A stretch of 64,000 bases of DNA from Acanthosepion pharaonis (GCA_903632075.3 CAHIKZ030005641.1:754501-818500); one strand, 5' to 3'; positions 10,903 through 22,195 are shown, numbered from the stretch's first letter. Translations and numbers: made by a program. Notes: generated by a model from the sequence alone, not told the origin.

Positions 10903-11205
10903 TATAAGGCCATAATACGGGCACCTCGAGGCGGTGTAATGATTAGCAAGCTTGTCTCGCTAAAACAATTACGACTGAATAGTGAATTCGGTTCTCACTG
11001 GGCACCCCATACTTTCGGCCTTGTGCCACATCCGAGCTACGCTTGGAAAATCCCTATAATACGGGCACCTCGAGGCGGTGTAATGGTTAGCAAGCTTGTC
11101 TCGCTAAAACAATTACGACTGAATCGGTTCTCACTGGGTACTCCATACTTTCGGCCTTGTGCCGCATTTAAGCCGGGCTTAGAAAATCACTATAAGGCCA
11201 TAATA
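10903..11205 (+). mobile_element. SINE-A head-to-tail dimer with 15-bp target duplication
   Basis: Two units start at 10918 and about 11062 with CGGGCACCTCGAGGCGGTGT. They contain GGTGTAATGRTTAG (A-box-like, first base C) and CGGTTCTCACTGG (weak B-box). The first unit has an extra copy of a short AGTGAATT piece. The dimer is flanked by TATAAGGCCATAATA at 10903-10917 and at 11191-11205. One pair of duplications around two monomers shows that the dimer inserted as one piece. Confidence 0.8.
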
Positions 11206-12754
11206 TAATAAAGCTGACATGTTCAGATATTGCTTCGTGGCCGTATTGATTTTATTTTTCCTCTCTCCCTCAGCGAGAGTGAGCATCATGCTTTTGTCGC
11301 CAGAATACAGCGGTCTCTCCCATTTCTTTTAGAGGGTTGGACGGCCCCTACTAACATCAATTATTTTTAGTTTGTCTGTTTTGTTATATTTTTGTTTGGT
11401 TTCGTGTTCATCCCCTCCCCCGTTGTTGCTTATCATCAATAAATTTTTACATGTAATTTTAGATTCAAGAATTTTTATGCCATGGGGTGTTTTTTATAGG
11501 TTTCTCTGTGTGTATATTGATATACTTAAGAGTGAATGATGAAGGATAAGACTTTGTGGTGGTTGTGTAAATTTTAACGAATGAATGGGTCGTGACTCGG
11601 ATTAACTATGTATAAGATAGTGTCAACCAGCCTCAACCCATTCCCCCTTCTTGACCTTGTGCTACAATTGCTGTATATATACGCAATAAATCTCGAGTGG
11701 CTAAAGCTCCTTGTTGTAAGTGGGAGTTATGTTCCTCATTTTAAATGGGAGAAATTTCTCAACACCGGGGATTCAAACCCTGCCGTGGCGTTTTCCTCAT
11801 TTCCCTAAAGATTTTGTCGCGGTGCAATGCCGATGCCAAGGTGAAAATAATCCCAGGGGAAAATCTTCTCTTTCTAGATCGTTTATGACTGAACAGTAAG
11901 TTCCATTTTCGTTATATCTTAGCTACCGTGACGTGTGAGTAATTGGTAATTAATCCCCAGTCACCAGAGGGTGGCTGGATCCATTAAACCAAGGTCCCGA
12001 GAAGAGGAAGTGCCAAGGGCGCTTGAGCAACTTGACGATAAACTCACTTTAAACCTCTACCTTGTGTTCTATTCCGTAGAGTTGTGAAATCCAACCATGA
12101 TGTATGGACTTCTGTGTTCTGCTGATGTGATGTGGGCGCATACAGATAAGATTTATAAAAGATGTCTCAAGTTGGGAACTTTTATTATCACTAGTACTTT
12201 CCTGGACAGGTGGACATTTATAAGGCGTCCGATAAAGCTCTTGAGATATATACTCGGCCCTATTGCTAAGTCAACATCGATTTGTTAAAAATCGATTCAT
12301 TTAATTGTTTTTCATCTTACTAAGAAATTAGCAGATCAGTCTATTATACAATAAAGCAAAATGTGTTTATCTATCGGTCACGCATCCTGACTTACCAGAC
12401 TTAGTCACTCGATACTTCATTGTTACTTTAAACTATGAAATTTTGTATACCAGTAAGCGAACATGTCTCATATTACTATAACAACAGTATATCTCATTAG
12501 TAAGTAATGAGACTAATTTTATTTTACTTCTTTTGTTTCGTATCAAGCTTGGGGAAATATTTACTTCTGAATAAAAAAAGTGTTAAATTCTTCCGCATAT
12601 TTGACAATTTTGTTAATTTAAATATAAAATCCATGTTTGCTTATACAGAAAATAGAACCAAAATAATAGCAAAATTATTTAGATGCTTCTATGACTTCTA
12701 CGAAGCAACTCGTAATATGACGTATGGTACACACACGGGATAAGGAAAAGGTAG
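11206..12754. other. No gene recognised; possible old SINE piece near 11764-11782
   Basis: On the minus strand, GGTTTGAATCCCC at about 11764-11782 matches a B-box at most positions. A convincing A-box was not found. The rest includes small open frames without family resemblance. Confidence 0.3.
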
Positions 12755-13010
12755 ATGAGTTTAATTATTAGTATGGCGAACTTTAGAAACATTTCTCTGT
12801 TTACTCGTGAAACTCACTTCCGGTTTCTTGCCACCGACAATCTTCAAAAATTTAAATACAACGTCAGTCGTAATCTTCTGCATCCCATTATTTTATTCGC
12901 ATATGTCCCCACTAATGTTTTCTTGTTTTCTTTCATTCTCAGTAAGCCTTTGCCTCTTAGCGGCATTATCACTTTACTCGGATGAAAAGATTTTTAAAGA
13001 TTTGTGAAAT
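12755..13010 (+). pseudogene. LINE-A 3' end copy 2
   Basis: Homologous to 6347-6635. The readable C-terminal part includes F-L-A-T-D-N-L-Q-K-F-K-like residues, and the tail has the shared CTTACTCGGATGAAA end. Frame and stops show it is not functional. Confidence 0.6.
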
Positions 13011-13173
13011 AGAGGAAAGTCTAAGAAATGAGTGCCGAAGAGCTGTGTCATATAACTCCTCTGATATCAGAAGTGGACAAACTACAGCTCGCCTGATAAG
13101 TTTTATGCGTCCTGCAAGAGCAAAAAAAACAAAACAAGAAGAAAAAAAATTGCTTTTTAAATGTTCATTAATA

Positions 13174-14172
13174 TCAGGTCATCCCATAAGTTCTGTCCGA
13201 ATCTTAACTTTTTGTTAAAATGAACAAAATTTAAAGAGTATTTTATATCTAATGGAGCTGAACATTATTTATATGTTGAGATGCATTTAAACTGATCAAA
13301 TTTTATTTCAGAGAACAATAAAATTAAATTTTGTTTGATTAAAACCCTGCTAACATGGAAGTACCCAAGAACCATTTGAGATACATAATGCTTTATGAGT
13401 TCAAGAAAGGAAACTCAGCAGCCGAAGCTACAAAGAAATATTCACTCAGTTTATGAAAAGGAATGAGTGAATGAAAGAACTTGCAGAAGAAGGTTTGCAA
13501 AATTCAGAGGTGGAGATTTCACCCTTGAAGATGAAGATCGAACCGGACGTCCAGTTGAGTTTGATGAAAAGATTCTTGAAGGAGCCATTGAAGAAAATCC
13601 TGCTTTATCAGTTGAGGAATTGGCAGTGCTTCTCAGTTCAAACCATACAACTGTTCATCGTCATATTCAACAACTTGGAAAAGTTCCTAAACTTGGAAAA
13701 TGGGTGCCTCATGAATTGTCTGAAAACAACCTCAAATTCCGAGTTGACAGCTGCTCTTCTCTCCATTCTCGCCAACTTGTTTCCCTTTTTTTCGAAAGAC
13801 TTGTGACTGGCGACGAAAAACGGATCTTTTATCGAAATGTTAAGCGTCGTAGACAGTGGCTTGATAAAGGGGAGGGACCCCAGCCACAGCCGAGAAGGGA
13901 ACTTCATGGGCAAAATGTTATTCTTTCAATCTGGCGGGATCGCCAAGAAATAATCCACTTTGAATTCTTACCACCAAATGCAACAATTAATGCTCAAATA
14001 TACTGTCAGCAATTAGAGCGTTTGAACCAAGCTTTGAGGAAAAAAAAGACCTGCTCTAGTGAATCGAAAAGAGGTGATGTTTCATCAGGACAATGCGCGA
14101 CCACACACAGCAAGAATCACGTCACAAAAGATCGAAGAATTTGGTTGGGAGAAAATTCCTCTTCCTCAGCTT
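13174..14172 (+). mobile_element. Mariner element copy A, 3' end missing
   Basis: The left terminus TCAGGTCATCCCATAAGTTC begins at 13174 after TA. It matches the left end of copy B at 31892. Transposase similarity runs from 13355 to about 14170. The right terminus is absent: homology stops near 14165 and unrelated sequence follows. The copy is dead, and the loss may be a deletion or a rearrangement. Confidence 0.85.
13355..14172 (+). pseudogene. Mariner transposase, disrupted (copy A)
   Basis: A start at 13355 gives MEVPKNHL as in copy B. A frame shift follows near 13430, in the first helix-turn-helix. The second frame has the R-T-G-R-P-like linker, then TVHRH and the first catalytic motif TGDEKRIF at about 13807-13830. 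The tryptophan of the usual TGDEKW is Arg here. Another frame shift near 14045 moves the HQDNARPHT catalytic block to a different frame. The third catalytic aspartate region is missing. This is a DD34D-type mariner protein by comparison with copy B, and it is not functional. Confidence 0.85.
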
Positions 14173-15620
14173 AGGGAAGAAGTCTTGAAGGTACTTGAGA
14201 GTTGCAAACTCCTTATCTAGAGCTCTGACAAATTGTTTCATAAGGACCAATTTTAAGTGCAGTGGAGGAAACAATAGTTTCTGCAAGTCGTCCAACAGTG
14301 GCTCTCATTTGTCGTTGTTCCACACTCAACCTGACACTTGATAGTTTTTAAGAACTAGCAAATCCCAAATCTTAGTAATTCTTGGAATATATATTCTTGT
14401 AATATAAAAATGATAACATTTAAAAAATAAATTCTAAAACTGCTACCAAATATACAAGCCATGGCACAGGCCAAACCCCTTTATTTTACTTGGCTTGATT
14501 TTATCCCGCTTTATTTTTACCCTGCTGTACTACGCAATTGTTTATTTATATTTACTTTATTTTATTGTCGAAAAAGTTGCGTATTTCATTATTAAAGCAG
14601 TGAGAAATAAATAAATTTTCACCAATAACACTCATTTATTTACTGCTGACTTTGATCCGTCTTAATGAAACACCCTTATATATAATCCGTCTTAATGAAA
14701 CACCCTTTATTAGCGTAAGAAAGAACACGCGTTAGGAGTATAGAACTGAATCAGACACTAGAAAAAACCGGAAACGCAATCTTAAACAGGAAACAAGGGA
14801 TAAACCTCTACTTCTGTTCAAAGTTCAGGAGAGTGAGATACGTTCGATTATTTTATGATTTATTTCATAAACTCCATATTTTAATATATAATGTTTAATT
14901 CTTATTAGGATTTCAAAATATGCAACAATTTTTATTTCCCTTCTCACATTGATTACTTCCCTTTACACCAACACTGTGATCAAAATGTTGCTGCCATTTC
15001 CACTTTCGGCGTAAAAAAATTGCATAAATAAGGAATTAGTGTTTCAAAATATGTTGATTCGAGTTTTAATTCTGCACGAATGCATATTTCCCTTTGTACA
15101 TTGGTCACTTTCCATTACTCGAAATCTTTGATGTAAATGCTGAGCTCATTACCACTTTCAGGGTAGAACATTTCAATCATTAAAGAATGTAATTATAAAA
15201 TCCATTATCAAAACACTGGTTATTTATGAAGACAAAAGACAGCATTATAAATGAATAGCAACAATATGCAAATTAGTTAACTACTTTAAGCGGGAACCAC
15301 TGTGTTTGGTATAAGAAACTTTCTGGTCGATATAAATTATAAACCCGCATTTATTTGATGTCTTAGTTTTATGTCATATTTATTCAGTCATGCAGGCCCA
15401 CACATGAACAAACAAAAATTTTACATATTTAATTAATTTCGAGTGTTTCAAACAGATCCACAAACAATTGCTTTGATTGATTGATTTGTTTTCTACGGTA
15501 TATCAACCCTTTGAAGATTGTATTTAAAGCCAGAAAATATTTTTAGATTGTATGAATATTTTTTTCTTTTGGAGATGACAATGATTTAGTAATACAAGTC
15601 TTATTAATTAACCCATTAGT
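14173..15620. other. No gene seen; short direct repeats at 14654-14709
   Basis: Bases 14654-14679 and 14685-14709 are nearly identical, sharing TCCGTCTTAATGAAACACCC. This looks like the end sequence of a Tc1/mariner-type element present twice. The rest is AT-rich and unassigned. Confidence 0.45.
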
Positions 15621-15627
15621 GGGGAGA

Positions 15628-15768
15628 GAAGCCGGGGATTCATCCCATACCGACGAGTATTTGGACATAAGTGAGTATAACGAACCCAACAGGAATTGGA
15701 ACTTAGTTCTCCCGATTAAAAATTCCGATCCATTATTCATAACACCACCCGCACATTCATGCTTAAAG
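15628..15768 (-). mobile_element. tRNA-derived SINE-B copy 2
   Basis: Minus-strand copy of the element at 8145-8270. It starts with GTGCGGGTGGTGTTATGAAT, has AGTTCCAATTCC, and ends with ATGAATCCCCGGCTTC. The A-box is changed relative to copy 1 (TGTTATGAA). Confidence 0.6.
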
Positions 15769-15789
15769 CCCCTGTTATTCATAAGCGGA

Positions 15790-16764
15790 CACCCATCTAG
15801 ATACTGACTAAGCTTGACGTTGCTTAACCTACCTGAAAATGGTTGTTTCTTTAAGAAAAAAATGTCGTCCATTGTAAGTATTTTTTTTCTGAATCATACA
15901 GAGCGTGACCGATTTTTGCATCCTTCCCACGACTAAGAATTTATTTTCAGACAAGCCAAGCATCATCAATAAAATCTGTCCGGTTTGCGTTGGCGACAAA
16001 TTAAGGAATTTGTGAAGTTCAGTTTCCAAATTTCAAATAATGTTTGCAAATTGGAAAATGTTAGAGATAAAAAAAAACCGTAAGTAACGGAAATCGAATC
16101 GATTGCAAAAGAAGACATTATCAACGAGAAAAGCTTTTGCAATATTTTTCGTAAAAAAAACAAAAAACGTTTTTTATAGAAACGCTTCATAAATTGCGTT
16201 TCTATTTCCCGGCTTGCGTCATGGCAGCAATTTGAGTCAGTTTTATATTTGACGAGAAATGACAATATTCCATGCAATTTGTTTTTAAAAGATGAAAAAT
16301 GATTTTTTTTTTTTAAACAAAACGAATTTGTTTCAGTTTATAATTAAATTGCATTCTTATTTCAGCTACATCATTTCGTTGCGTTTATATACACCATAAT
16401 ATACGTCATAGATATTTATATTTTCTTTAAAAAAAAAAATTACATTTGTCTTGAATTGCTTCTAACTTGCATTTTTTTTTCATTTCGTCTTAAAAAAAGC
16501 AAATTAAATATTTTCTTCAAAATAGGGAATAAACACTTCTGTACACGAATGAAAATTTCCCACACACATACGTAAACAATAAAGCATTCTCCTTGACCTC
16601 GTATCTCGGCTTCAGTCACTCTCCCACTGCTGTAACATAGCGTCGCTGTGCCTTTTCTATAATTATATTCACGGTAATACTTCTGATGAGCTATCCTCTT
16701 TGGTAAACTGATTCACGAATTTATGCACAATACTAGATTGGCAGATAGGTAAAAAAATTACACT
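15790..16764. other. No gene seen; A/T-rich
   Basis: A minus-strand open frame of about 100 codons overlaps here but is low-complexity Phe/Lys/Leu rich. No family was recognised. Confidence 0.4.
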
Positions 16765-17000
16765 GTTGTAATGGCTAAATGTAACCGTAAGTTCTATGCT
16801 GATAATTTCTTCTCACGCACTTCTCACTTGCAAATTTCTCGTCCGGTATCTTGCTTTCCTATTAAGTACGACTATCAAATAATTAAATGCAACGCCAATC
16901 ATCATCTGTCTCCTGGAATTCTTTTCTTGTCTTTTGTTTCTTTCACTCTCAGTAACCCTGTGCATCATAGTACCCTCTATTGTGCAGCTTCGAGTTAAAT
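16765..17000 (+). pseudogene. LINE-A 3' end copy 3
   Basis: Frame beginning near 16771 contains CNRKFYADNFFSRTS, the best preserved form of the LINE-A C-terminal block in this orientation, and a stretch with CFPIKYD. It ends in the shared tail, which here reads TTAAATGATTAAAAC, and then runs into a (TA)n tract. Confidence 0.65.
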
Positions 17001-17014
17001 GATTAAAACACACA

Positions 17015-17017
<3 letters not shown>

Positions 17018-17080
<63 letters not shown>
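17018..17080. repeat. (TA)n microsatellite
   Basis: TA tract between the LINE-A tail and repeat Y. Confidence 0.95.
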
Positions 17081-17084
<4 letters not shown>

Positions 17085-17160
17085 ATCCTCGGGGAGCCAG
17101 ACAACCTACCAACGTTTCACCTAAGCGGATCGTCAGGGAAGGCTGGGTAACAAGGTAAAG
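17081..17160 (+). repeat. Dispersed repeat Y, copy 2
   Basis: Same orientation as 2994-3070, with the shared TTTCACCTAAGCGGAT and GTCAGGGAAGGCTGG blocks. The terminal hairpin of copy 1 is not preserved. Confidence 0.75.
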
Positions 17161-17171
17161 AAAGAACGGAA

Positions 17172-17400
17172 TATACTGATTGTATTAAGCACTTTATTTA
17201 GTTATTTTGGGTACTCGCATCGAGGCTTTTTTCTTTGGGCCTTGGACTTGCATGCTGGACGATTATTTTCAACTGACGTACATGTTCTTGGTTCTTTCAT
17301 TTTTTATACCTTTTCTTTGGTATTGGCTTGTTTATTTGCAAATCAATTCACCGAAGGTTTTACGAGCAGTATAGTTTCTTATACTTATAAGATTTCTATT
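17172..17400 (-). repeat. Dispersed repeat X, copy 3 (inverted)
   Basis: Reverse complement of 1019-1262 and 2745-2998, ending against a (TA)n tract. It is inverted relative to its neighbour Y, compared with the order at 2745-3092. Confidence 0.8.
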
Positions 17401-17401
17401 C

Positions 17402-17403
<2 letters not shown>

Positions 17404-17476
<73 letters not shown>
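17404..17476. repeat. (TA)n microsatellite
   Basis: About 36 TA units. Confidence 0.95.
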
Positions 17477-17477
<1 letters not shown>

Positions 17478-17478
<1 letters not shown>

Positions 17479-17597
17479 TTTCTTCTCATATTAGTATCTA
17501 CTACGTTTCTTCTCATATTAGTATCTACTGAAGCACAAGATGAGACAGTCCATATTTTAGACAACGTATGGACTGTATAAAATATGGACTGTCTCAT
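17478..17597. repeat. 26-bp direct repeat followed by 20-bp inverted repeat
   Basis: GTTTCTTCTCATATTAGTAT occurs twice within 17478-17529. Bases 17540-17559 and 17578-17597 are perfect reverse complements around an 18-base loop. Confidence 0.8.
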
Positions 17598-17783
17598 AAT
17601 TGCTATTGTCAGATATATTTAGCAAAAATTTAAATTATTTAACGGTCAGTCTCAATTCAGTACTTGTAGTTTGTTCTGTGCATGAACATCCGAACCGTTC
17701 TACTGGTGAGGAAAATAGGTATATTTATTAATATATAGTTTACATATCGTATTATACTGCATCGGGCACTATATTATTATTAA

Positions 17784-17785
<2 letters not shown>

Positions 17786-17857
<72 letters not shown>

Positions 17858-17939
17858 TAGTATATAATCCATGAAGATCATAGTAATATAGAAATATCAG
17901 AACTGATCCACAAACATTCACACACACAAACACGCAAAC

Positions 17940-17993
<54 letters not shown>
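17786..17993. repeat. (TA)n, (CA)n, (TA)n microsatellites
   Basis: TA at 17786-17853, CA at 17941-17973 and TA to 17993. Confidence 0.95.
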
Positions 17994-17999
17994 CTAAAA

Positions 18000-18545
18000 A
18001 AATAAGAAATCTTGGTACGCTCAACAGACTACCAGCCACAAGACGTCAGAAATATAACAAATATGAAAAAAACAAGAAAATCTTTAGACAAAAAAAAATT
18101 CGAACTAAGAACGAAGAAAAGATCAAACTGCAAACGCATATCTAAGCAGTAAATAACAGTGCTCAACGCCTCGGCTATACAGATAGAGCTCCACACGCTC
18201 AACCCATAACGAGGCACAGGTTGACTCGCTACTTAAGTTCAACACTCTCGCGATCCTCAGGCGAGTAGAACGCTACATATACTAAAAAAAACACCGCTAA
18301 AATAACTACACATAACTTTTTTCTGATCCACAAATATTTCTACTTAATGGCCTCTCGAATAATTTGAAACATAGCCGTTAGCGCCTGGCTATTAACCGTT
18401 AACATAATACAATAGATCCATAATATACCATTGTTCCACATGTAGCAATAAAATACAAAGCTCGCATCTACAGATCATTTGGACGGCTTTTATACACTCT
18501 ATGTCCAGAAAACAAATCATTTGGATGAAAACAAGAAAAATTGAA
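18000..18545 (-). mobile_element. Decayed Penelope-like terminal region
   Basis: A minus-strand hammerhead-like motif sits at 18224-18266. The sequence CATTTGGACGGCTTTTATAC (18479-18498) and its surroundings resemble the piece after the GIY-YIG region at 21945-22030, and it ends in a similar ATCGCAGT block. A clear protein is not readable. The class is inferred from these two shared blocks. Confidence 0.35.
18224..18266 (-). ncRNA. Hammerhead-like ribozyme motif
   Basis: On the minus strand CTGAGGA is preceded by ACTCGC (complement of 18261-18266). This pairs perfectly over 6 bp with GCGAGT (complement of 18224-18229) after the predicted cleavage point. Stem III is the palindrome ACTTAAGT and H17 is A. 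One A of the GAAA block is missing or shared with stem III, and stem II pairs only partly, so activity is doubtful. Confidence 0.45.
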
Positions 18546-18629
18546 TGAAAAGCTTAATCGCAGTGTTTTTTTTTTCTGTTGTCTTCAGTTGAATTAGTAT
18601 AAAATAGAGTTTGTTGCCTAAATACACAA

Positions 18630-18737
<108 letters not shown>

Positions 18738-18759
18738 TTTTGTGTATGTGTGACATAGC

Positions 18760-19678
18760 AACTCGAAAGGTATATCGTTGTTTGTTTTACATATAAAATA
18801 TTACAGATAATCGTTTACTTTCTTTCACTCGGCAAAAATGTCATTTGGTTTGCAAGATTATATTTCTCTCTCTAATACAGGCGACTAACTGAAGCGTCAA
18901 TTATTCAACTTCCAACACGATACAAATTTGGAGATGCCGTGGGGAATACTCCCTCGCTCAAACCGAAAACTATCGCCGCATGACGCATTTTACAGTTGAA
19001 TTAATCAATGTGCAAATGTTATAAACCTTTTAGCATAATTTTTCACGCTGATATCATTCGACGATTTTTGCTGTTTAACGTCATTATTCCGTTAAAAGTT
19101 ATAATCAATATAAAGTATGGTGAATTTAATATTACTGAAAATGTGATGATCATGCGTTTCAGATGCATTCACAAGCGATTAAGGAATTATTGATATCTAG
19201 AGAGTCGAAACAAAATATCATATTTCTCAAAATGGGTCGTTTTTAGTTTTGCTGGGTGGGGATTTATTTTATAATTTTTTTTTTTGTTGTTGTTTTTTTG
19301 TTTTGTTTTTTGTTTTTGTTTTTTACTTTTCGAGTTAACTGCCGGAGAAACAATATTCAAGAATTCGATGGAAAATGGTAATTGCCTCAGCATTTAGATC
19401 ACAGTTTGTGAGTAAACGGAAGGAAGCAATGTTGATATTTTCGTATATTTTGAAAATCTCCCACGTATATAAATTATATAATGACATGCCAGATATGAAA
19501 TAAACGAAATTATTAAACCTCCCGAACAAATTAAATCACGTCACTTTCACTAAAACCATTTGTCCTATGCGGAAATCATACAAACATATAGGCGACTGTC
19601 AAGATGCAAATTCTTGACAATATTCAGCAAGCGGCACTACTGGGAAGAGTCTGAAAACCATACGTCTATATTTCTGAG
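18760..19678. other. No gene seen
   Basis: AT-rich with a TTG/TTT run at 19276-19324. No homologue within the window was noticed. Confidence 0.4.
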
Positions 19679-20140
19679 ATGAGGTATTGTAGTTATTTAC
19701 TTTATTTGCATTGTTCAGACTGTTCTCCTAATCTTTGTTACAATTTTCACGACGATATACTTCAAAATGGGATCAGACATATATCGACAGGACAAAGGCT
19801 TAGCAATGGGCTCGCCATTATCACCAGTAATGACAAACATATGCATGGAATACTTCGAAAAAATGGCATTACATTACTAAAGCCGACTCTATGGCTGAGA
19901 TACATAGATAACAATTTTATACTCTGGCCACATCATGAAGAGGTCCCGCTATTACTGGATCATATAAACTATACAGCAGTGGTGAACGAAAACTTGTTCA
20001 GATAAAGGCGATAGCTGAAAGAGGCATGGTACGTGGAACTAAAACAATCTACAACTGTGGATGAAGTAAAGGGTTCAGTTTGAAATTCCAATCACCTGAA
20101 GAAGCCTGGGGTGTACAACGGCCGAAACGTCGTGAAATAA
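19679..20140 (+). pseudogene. Penelope-like reverse transcriptase fragment with terminal motif
   Basis: In one plus frame, 19796-19880 reads LAMGSPLSPVMTNICMEYFE, a match to the conserved G-x-A-M-G-x-x-x-x-P-x-x-x-N reverse transcriptase block of Penelope-like elements. A second frame gives WLRYIDNNFILW, with the catalytic Y-x-D-D changed to Y-I-D-N. These are in different frames, so the gene is broken. Only about 60 codons of RT are legible. A hammerhead-like motif at 20092-20135 follows about 200 bp downstream, suggesting a large internal deletion. Confidence 0.65.
20092..20135 (+). ncRNA. Hammerhead-like ribozyme motif
   Basis: CTGAAGA (20096-20102) is followed by a stem II of GCC/GGC closed by an A·C mismatch, then GAA, then AC-GT as a two-pair dimer-type stem III, and C at 20131. 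Stem I is TCAC (20092-20095) with GTGA (20132-20135), a perfect 4 bp. The tiny stem III would favour action as a dimer, as known for related retroelement hammerheads. Confidence 0.5.
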
Positions 20141-20194
20141 AATAGGAACAACAGTCCGAAAAATGTTAATGTTACCGAATTTTGCAGACACAAA

Positions 20195-20690
20195 TAGCGG
20201 TAACGGTAATATTAGCCGTTTCCCCATGAGGGTAGTTTTGGAATTCATTGACTGTGTAGCCAGTACTGTTTTCGATTGCAATATATAAAATCTTTCTCTT
20301 AAAACATTTTGTTTAGTAAAACAGGCTTCTTATGTCCAGTAGGTCTTATCGCACATTCCAGTATTGAGGGGGGGGTTCTTCTGAACTTTGGCTTTCAAGT
20401 AGTGTTTAATATTAACATCTTGATTATGTCATACCTTTCTCTTTCGAATTACAGGTGCTATCCATTTTAATTGTTGCTGCTGTTGGTGGTCCTCATGTGA
20501 TTCGATTTCTGTTCTTTGCTAAAATCATATATCGCCAGTCCACACTGTTTAAAGAAGGATGATCTTTGTCAAGACCATCAGGCTTTACTCGCTCAAAGCA
20601 TTTTCTCCATTGATCTTTGAATGTGGCTGTATACAGCTGACAGTTTAAAAAACTTCTGAACGGGTTTGGCGCCACGTATGACATCCATAT
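20195..20690 (+). repeat. Dispersed repeat R, copy 2
   Basis: Colinear with 8655-9145. It contains a G8 run near 20365 and the block GTTTGGCGCCA near the end. A small minus-strand frame (20493-20684) is open but unlike known proteins. Confidence 0.7.
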
Positions 20691-20699
20691 GAAAGTCTC

Positions 20700-20915
20700 G
20701 GTCTGACGAGGCTAGAATTACAGATGACAAAATATTCGTCTATTCAGCGGAGAAAGGGAAAAAAAGTAAAATGCGATAGATGAATATAAAACTAATTTCT
20801 GTCGAGTTAACGTTTTTTATTTTGTGTCCGATACTCAAGTTAAAAATGAAATAAAAACGACAAAACGAAAGCGATAGTAAATTTAATCGTTTATTTATAC
20901 GCAAATTGGCTTATA
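20700..20915. other. No gene seen
   Basis: AT-rich spacer between repeat R and a mariner derivative. Confidence 0.4.
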
Positions 20916-21432
20916 CAGAGGTCTGATCAACAAGTATGGGGACTTTGGCGATGGTAATAGAGCTAAAGTACGAAGAATGAAGCCGCTTTGTATAGACAGA
21001 CCTTTAAATCTGTCTCGCTTGCACACAAAGTTATAAGATTATCATTTACTTCCGTTTTTTTATGGCAGTACTTGTAAGGAAAGTGTGTAGAATGTGGTCT
21101 CACCATACCAAAGAGGTTCCATCAGTGACAATGGGTACTGCGATAGTTTGAGGACAAGCACAGCTCGCTTGCAATGGTTTTGCCTCTTCAAAAATCAAAT
21201 CTACCATGGAAGGGACTTGATTTCAAGAGGTCGAGAGAATCCAAGAGAATGCAACGAGCTACTTGCTTACTGTCCCCAAACAGGAATTCCAGGAATGATT
21301 CCCTCAATGAAGACGACACTGGATAAAGTGTGTGGTACAGAAGAGGACTACTTCGAAGGAGATTAAATGCTGAATTGATATGTGTGGAAGTTTTCTTTTT
21401 ATAGCACTATTCCCGATACTTTTAGATCAACC

Positions 21433-21436
<4 letters not shown>
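20916..21436 (+). mobile_element. Non-autonomous mariner-family deletion derivative (521 bp)
   Basis: The left end reads CAGAGGTCTGATCAACAAGT and the right end, reverse complemented, begins TGAGGGTTGATCTAAAAGT. They match at most positions, and TA lies on both sides (20914-20915 and 21437-21438). Inside is the start of a transposase near 21066 (M-A-V-L-V-R-K-V). It is then joined to its last part, where VERIQENATSYLLTVPKQEF and a final YFEGD appear in different frames. The catalytic core is missing. Such a layout arises by internal deletion and can be mobilised by a full-length relative. Confidence 0.75.

Positions 21437-21489
<53 letters not shown>
21436..21489. repeat. (TA)n microsatellite
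   Basis: TA tract grown at the target site of the 521-bp element. Confidence 0.95.
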
Positions 21490-21491
<2 letters not shown>

Positions 21492-21560
21492 GTATATTTA
21501 GGCAGAAATCCTTCATTTATGCATGTTTCATTAAAAACGACAGACAAAGTACTACGGTTA
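21490..21560 (+). repeat. Microsatellite-flanking repeat
   Basis: TATATTTAGGCAGAAAT followed by CATGTTTCATTAAAAACGAC. Similar flanks occur at 22085-22150, 22260-22310, 57740-57895 (minus) and 43556-43590 (minus), always next to a (TA)n. Confidence 0.5.
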
Positions 21561-21674
21561 AGCTTTTTTATTTAATTTTTCTTGTGAAAAAGAGCTATGA
21601 TCAGATAGGTGTAACGTAAGACGTCTGGATAAGCATGTGGTTGTGTAACCGATGTAATTATTTATGATTCCGGT

Positions 21675-22040
21675 TACACCTATCTGATCACAGCTCCATT
21701 AGAACCCATTTAAACACACACACAGATTTACCAGACTCCATTAGAAGCATACTAGTAGAAAACACAAATATATTAACTGCATCCACCTGCAAAAAAAGAC
21801 TAAAAATAATGGAAGCTTTAATAATAAAAAAGAAAAAGCCAACTCTTAACAATATTAACTACGAACAAACCCACAATGTGCTAGCCGTATTCGGAAATTA
21901 ATGGCTAAAGGTATAGCCGAAAGCGCTCGGAAATATAAAACATTTGGACAGTTCTTATGCACCCTTTGTCCAAAAAAGAAAGCTCTTATTCGAACAGAAG
22001 AAATATTAAATAAAATCTTAACCGCAGTACCTTGTATGTC
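21675..22040 (+). pseudogene. Penelope-like element C-terminal remnant
   Basis: The plus strand encodes an L-S-D-H-S-S-I-like segment, then RSILVENTNILTASTCKKRL and then E-A-L-I-I-K-K-K-K-P-T-L-N-N-I-N. This tail of K-P-x-L-N residues is typical of the region after the GIY-YIG domain in Penelope-like proteins. Downstream, GIAESARKYKTFGQF and CTLCP continue in a second frame. Compare 2047-2600 and 18430-18540. Frame changes and a stop show it is not functional. Confidence 0.55.
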
Positions 22041-22190
22041 GTTTTTAATGAAACATGCATATATTATGTTTGTATGTATGTATATGTGTGTATTTATATT
22101 TGGGCAAAAACATTTCTTGTAAACATGTTTCGTTGAATATGGCAGACAAAGAAAATTTTATGTCAACAAACATAGACATGAAATGCGAAA

Positions 22191-22195
<5 letters not shown>

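Noticed and set aside
11206..11460. Solo LTR suggested by TG start and AATAAA-like signal
   Set aside because: No end inverted repeat, target duplication or second copy was seen.
16678..16710. CTGATGA as another hammerhead core
   Set aside because: No GAAA block and no pairing flanks follow. It lies in LINE-A-related sequence.
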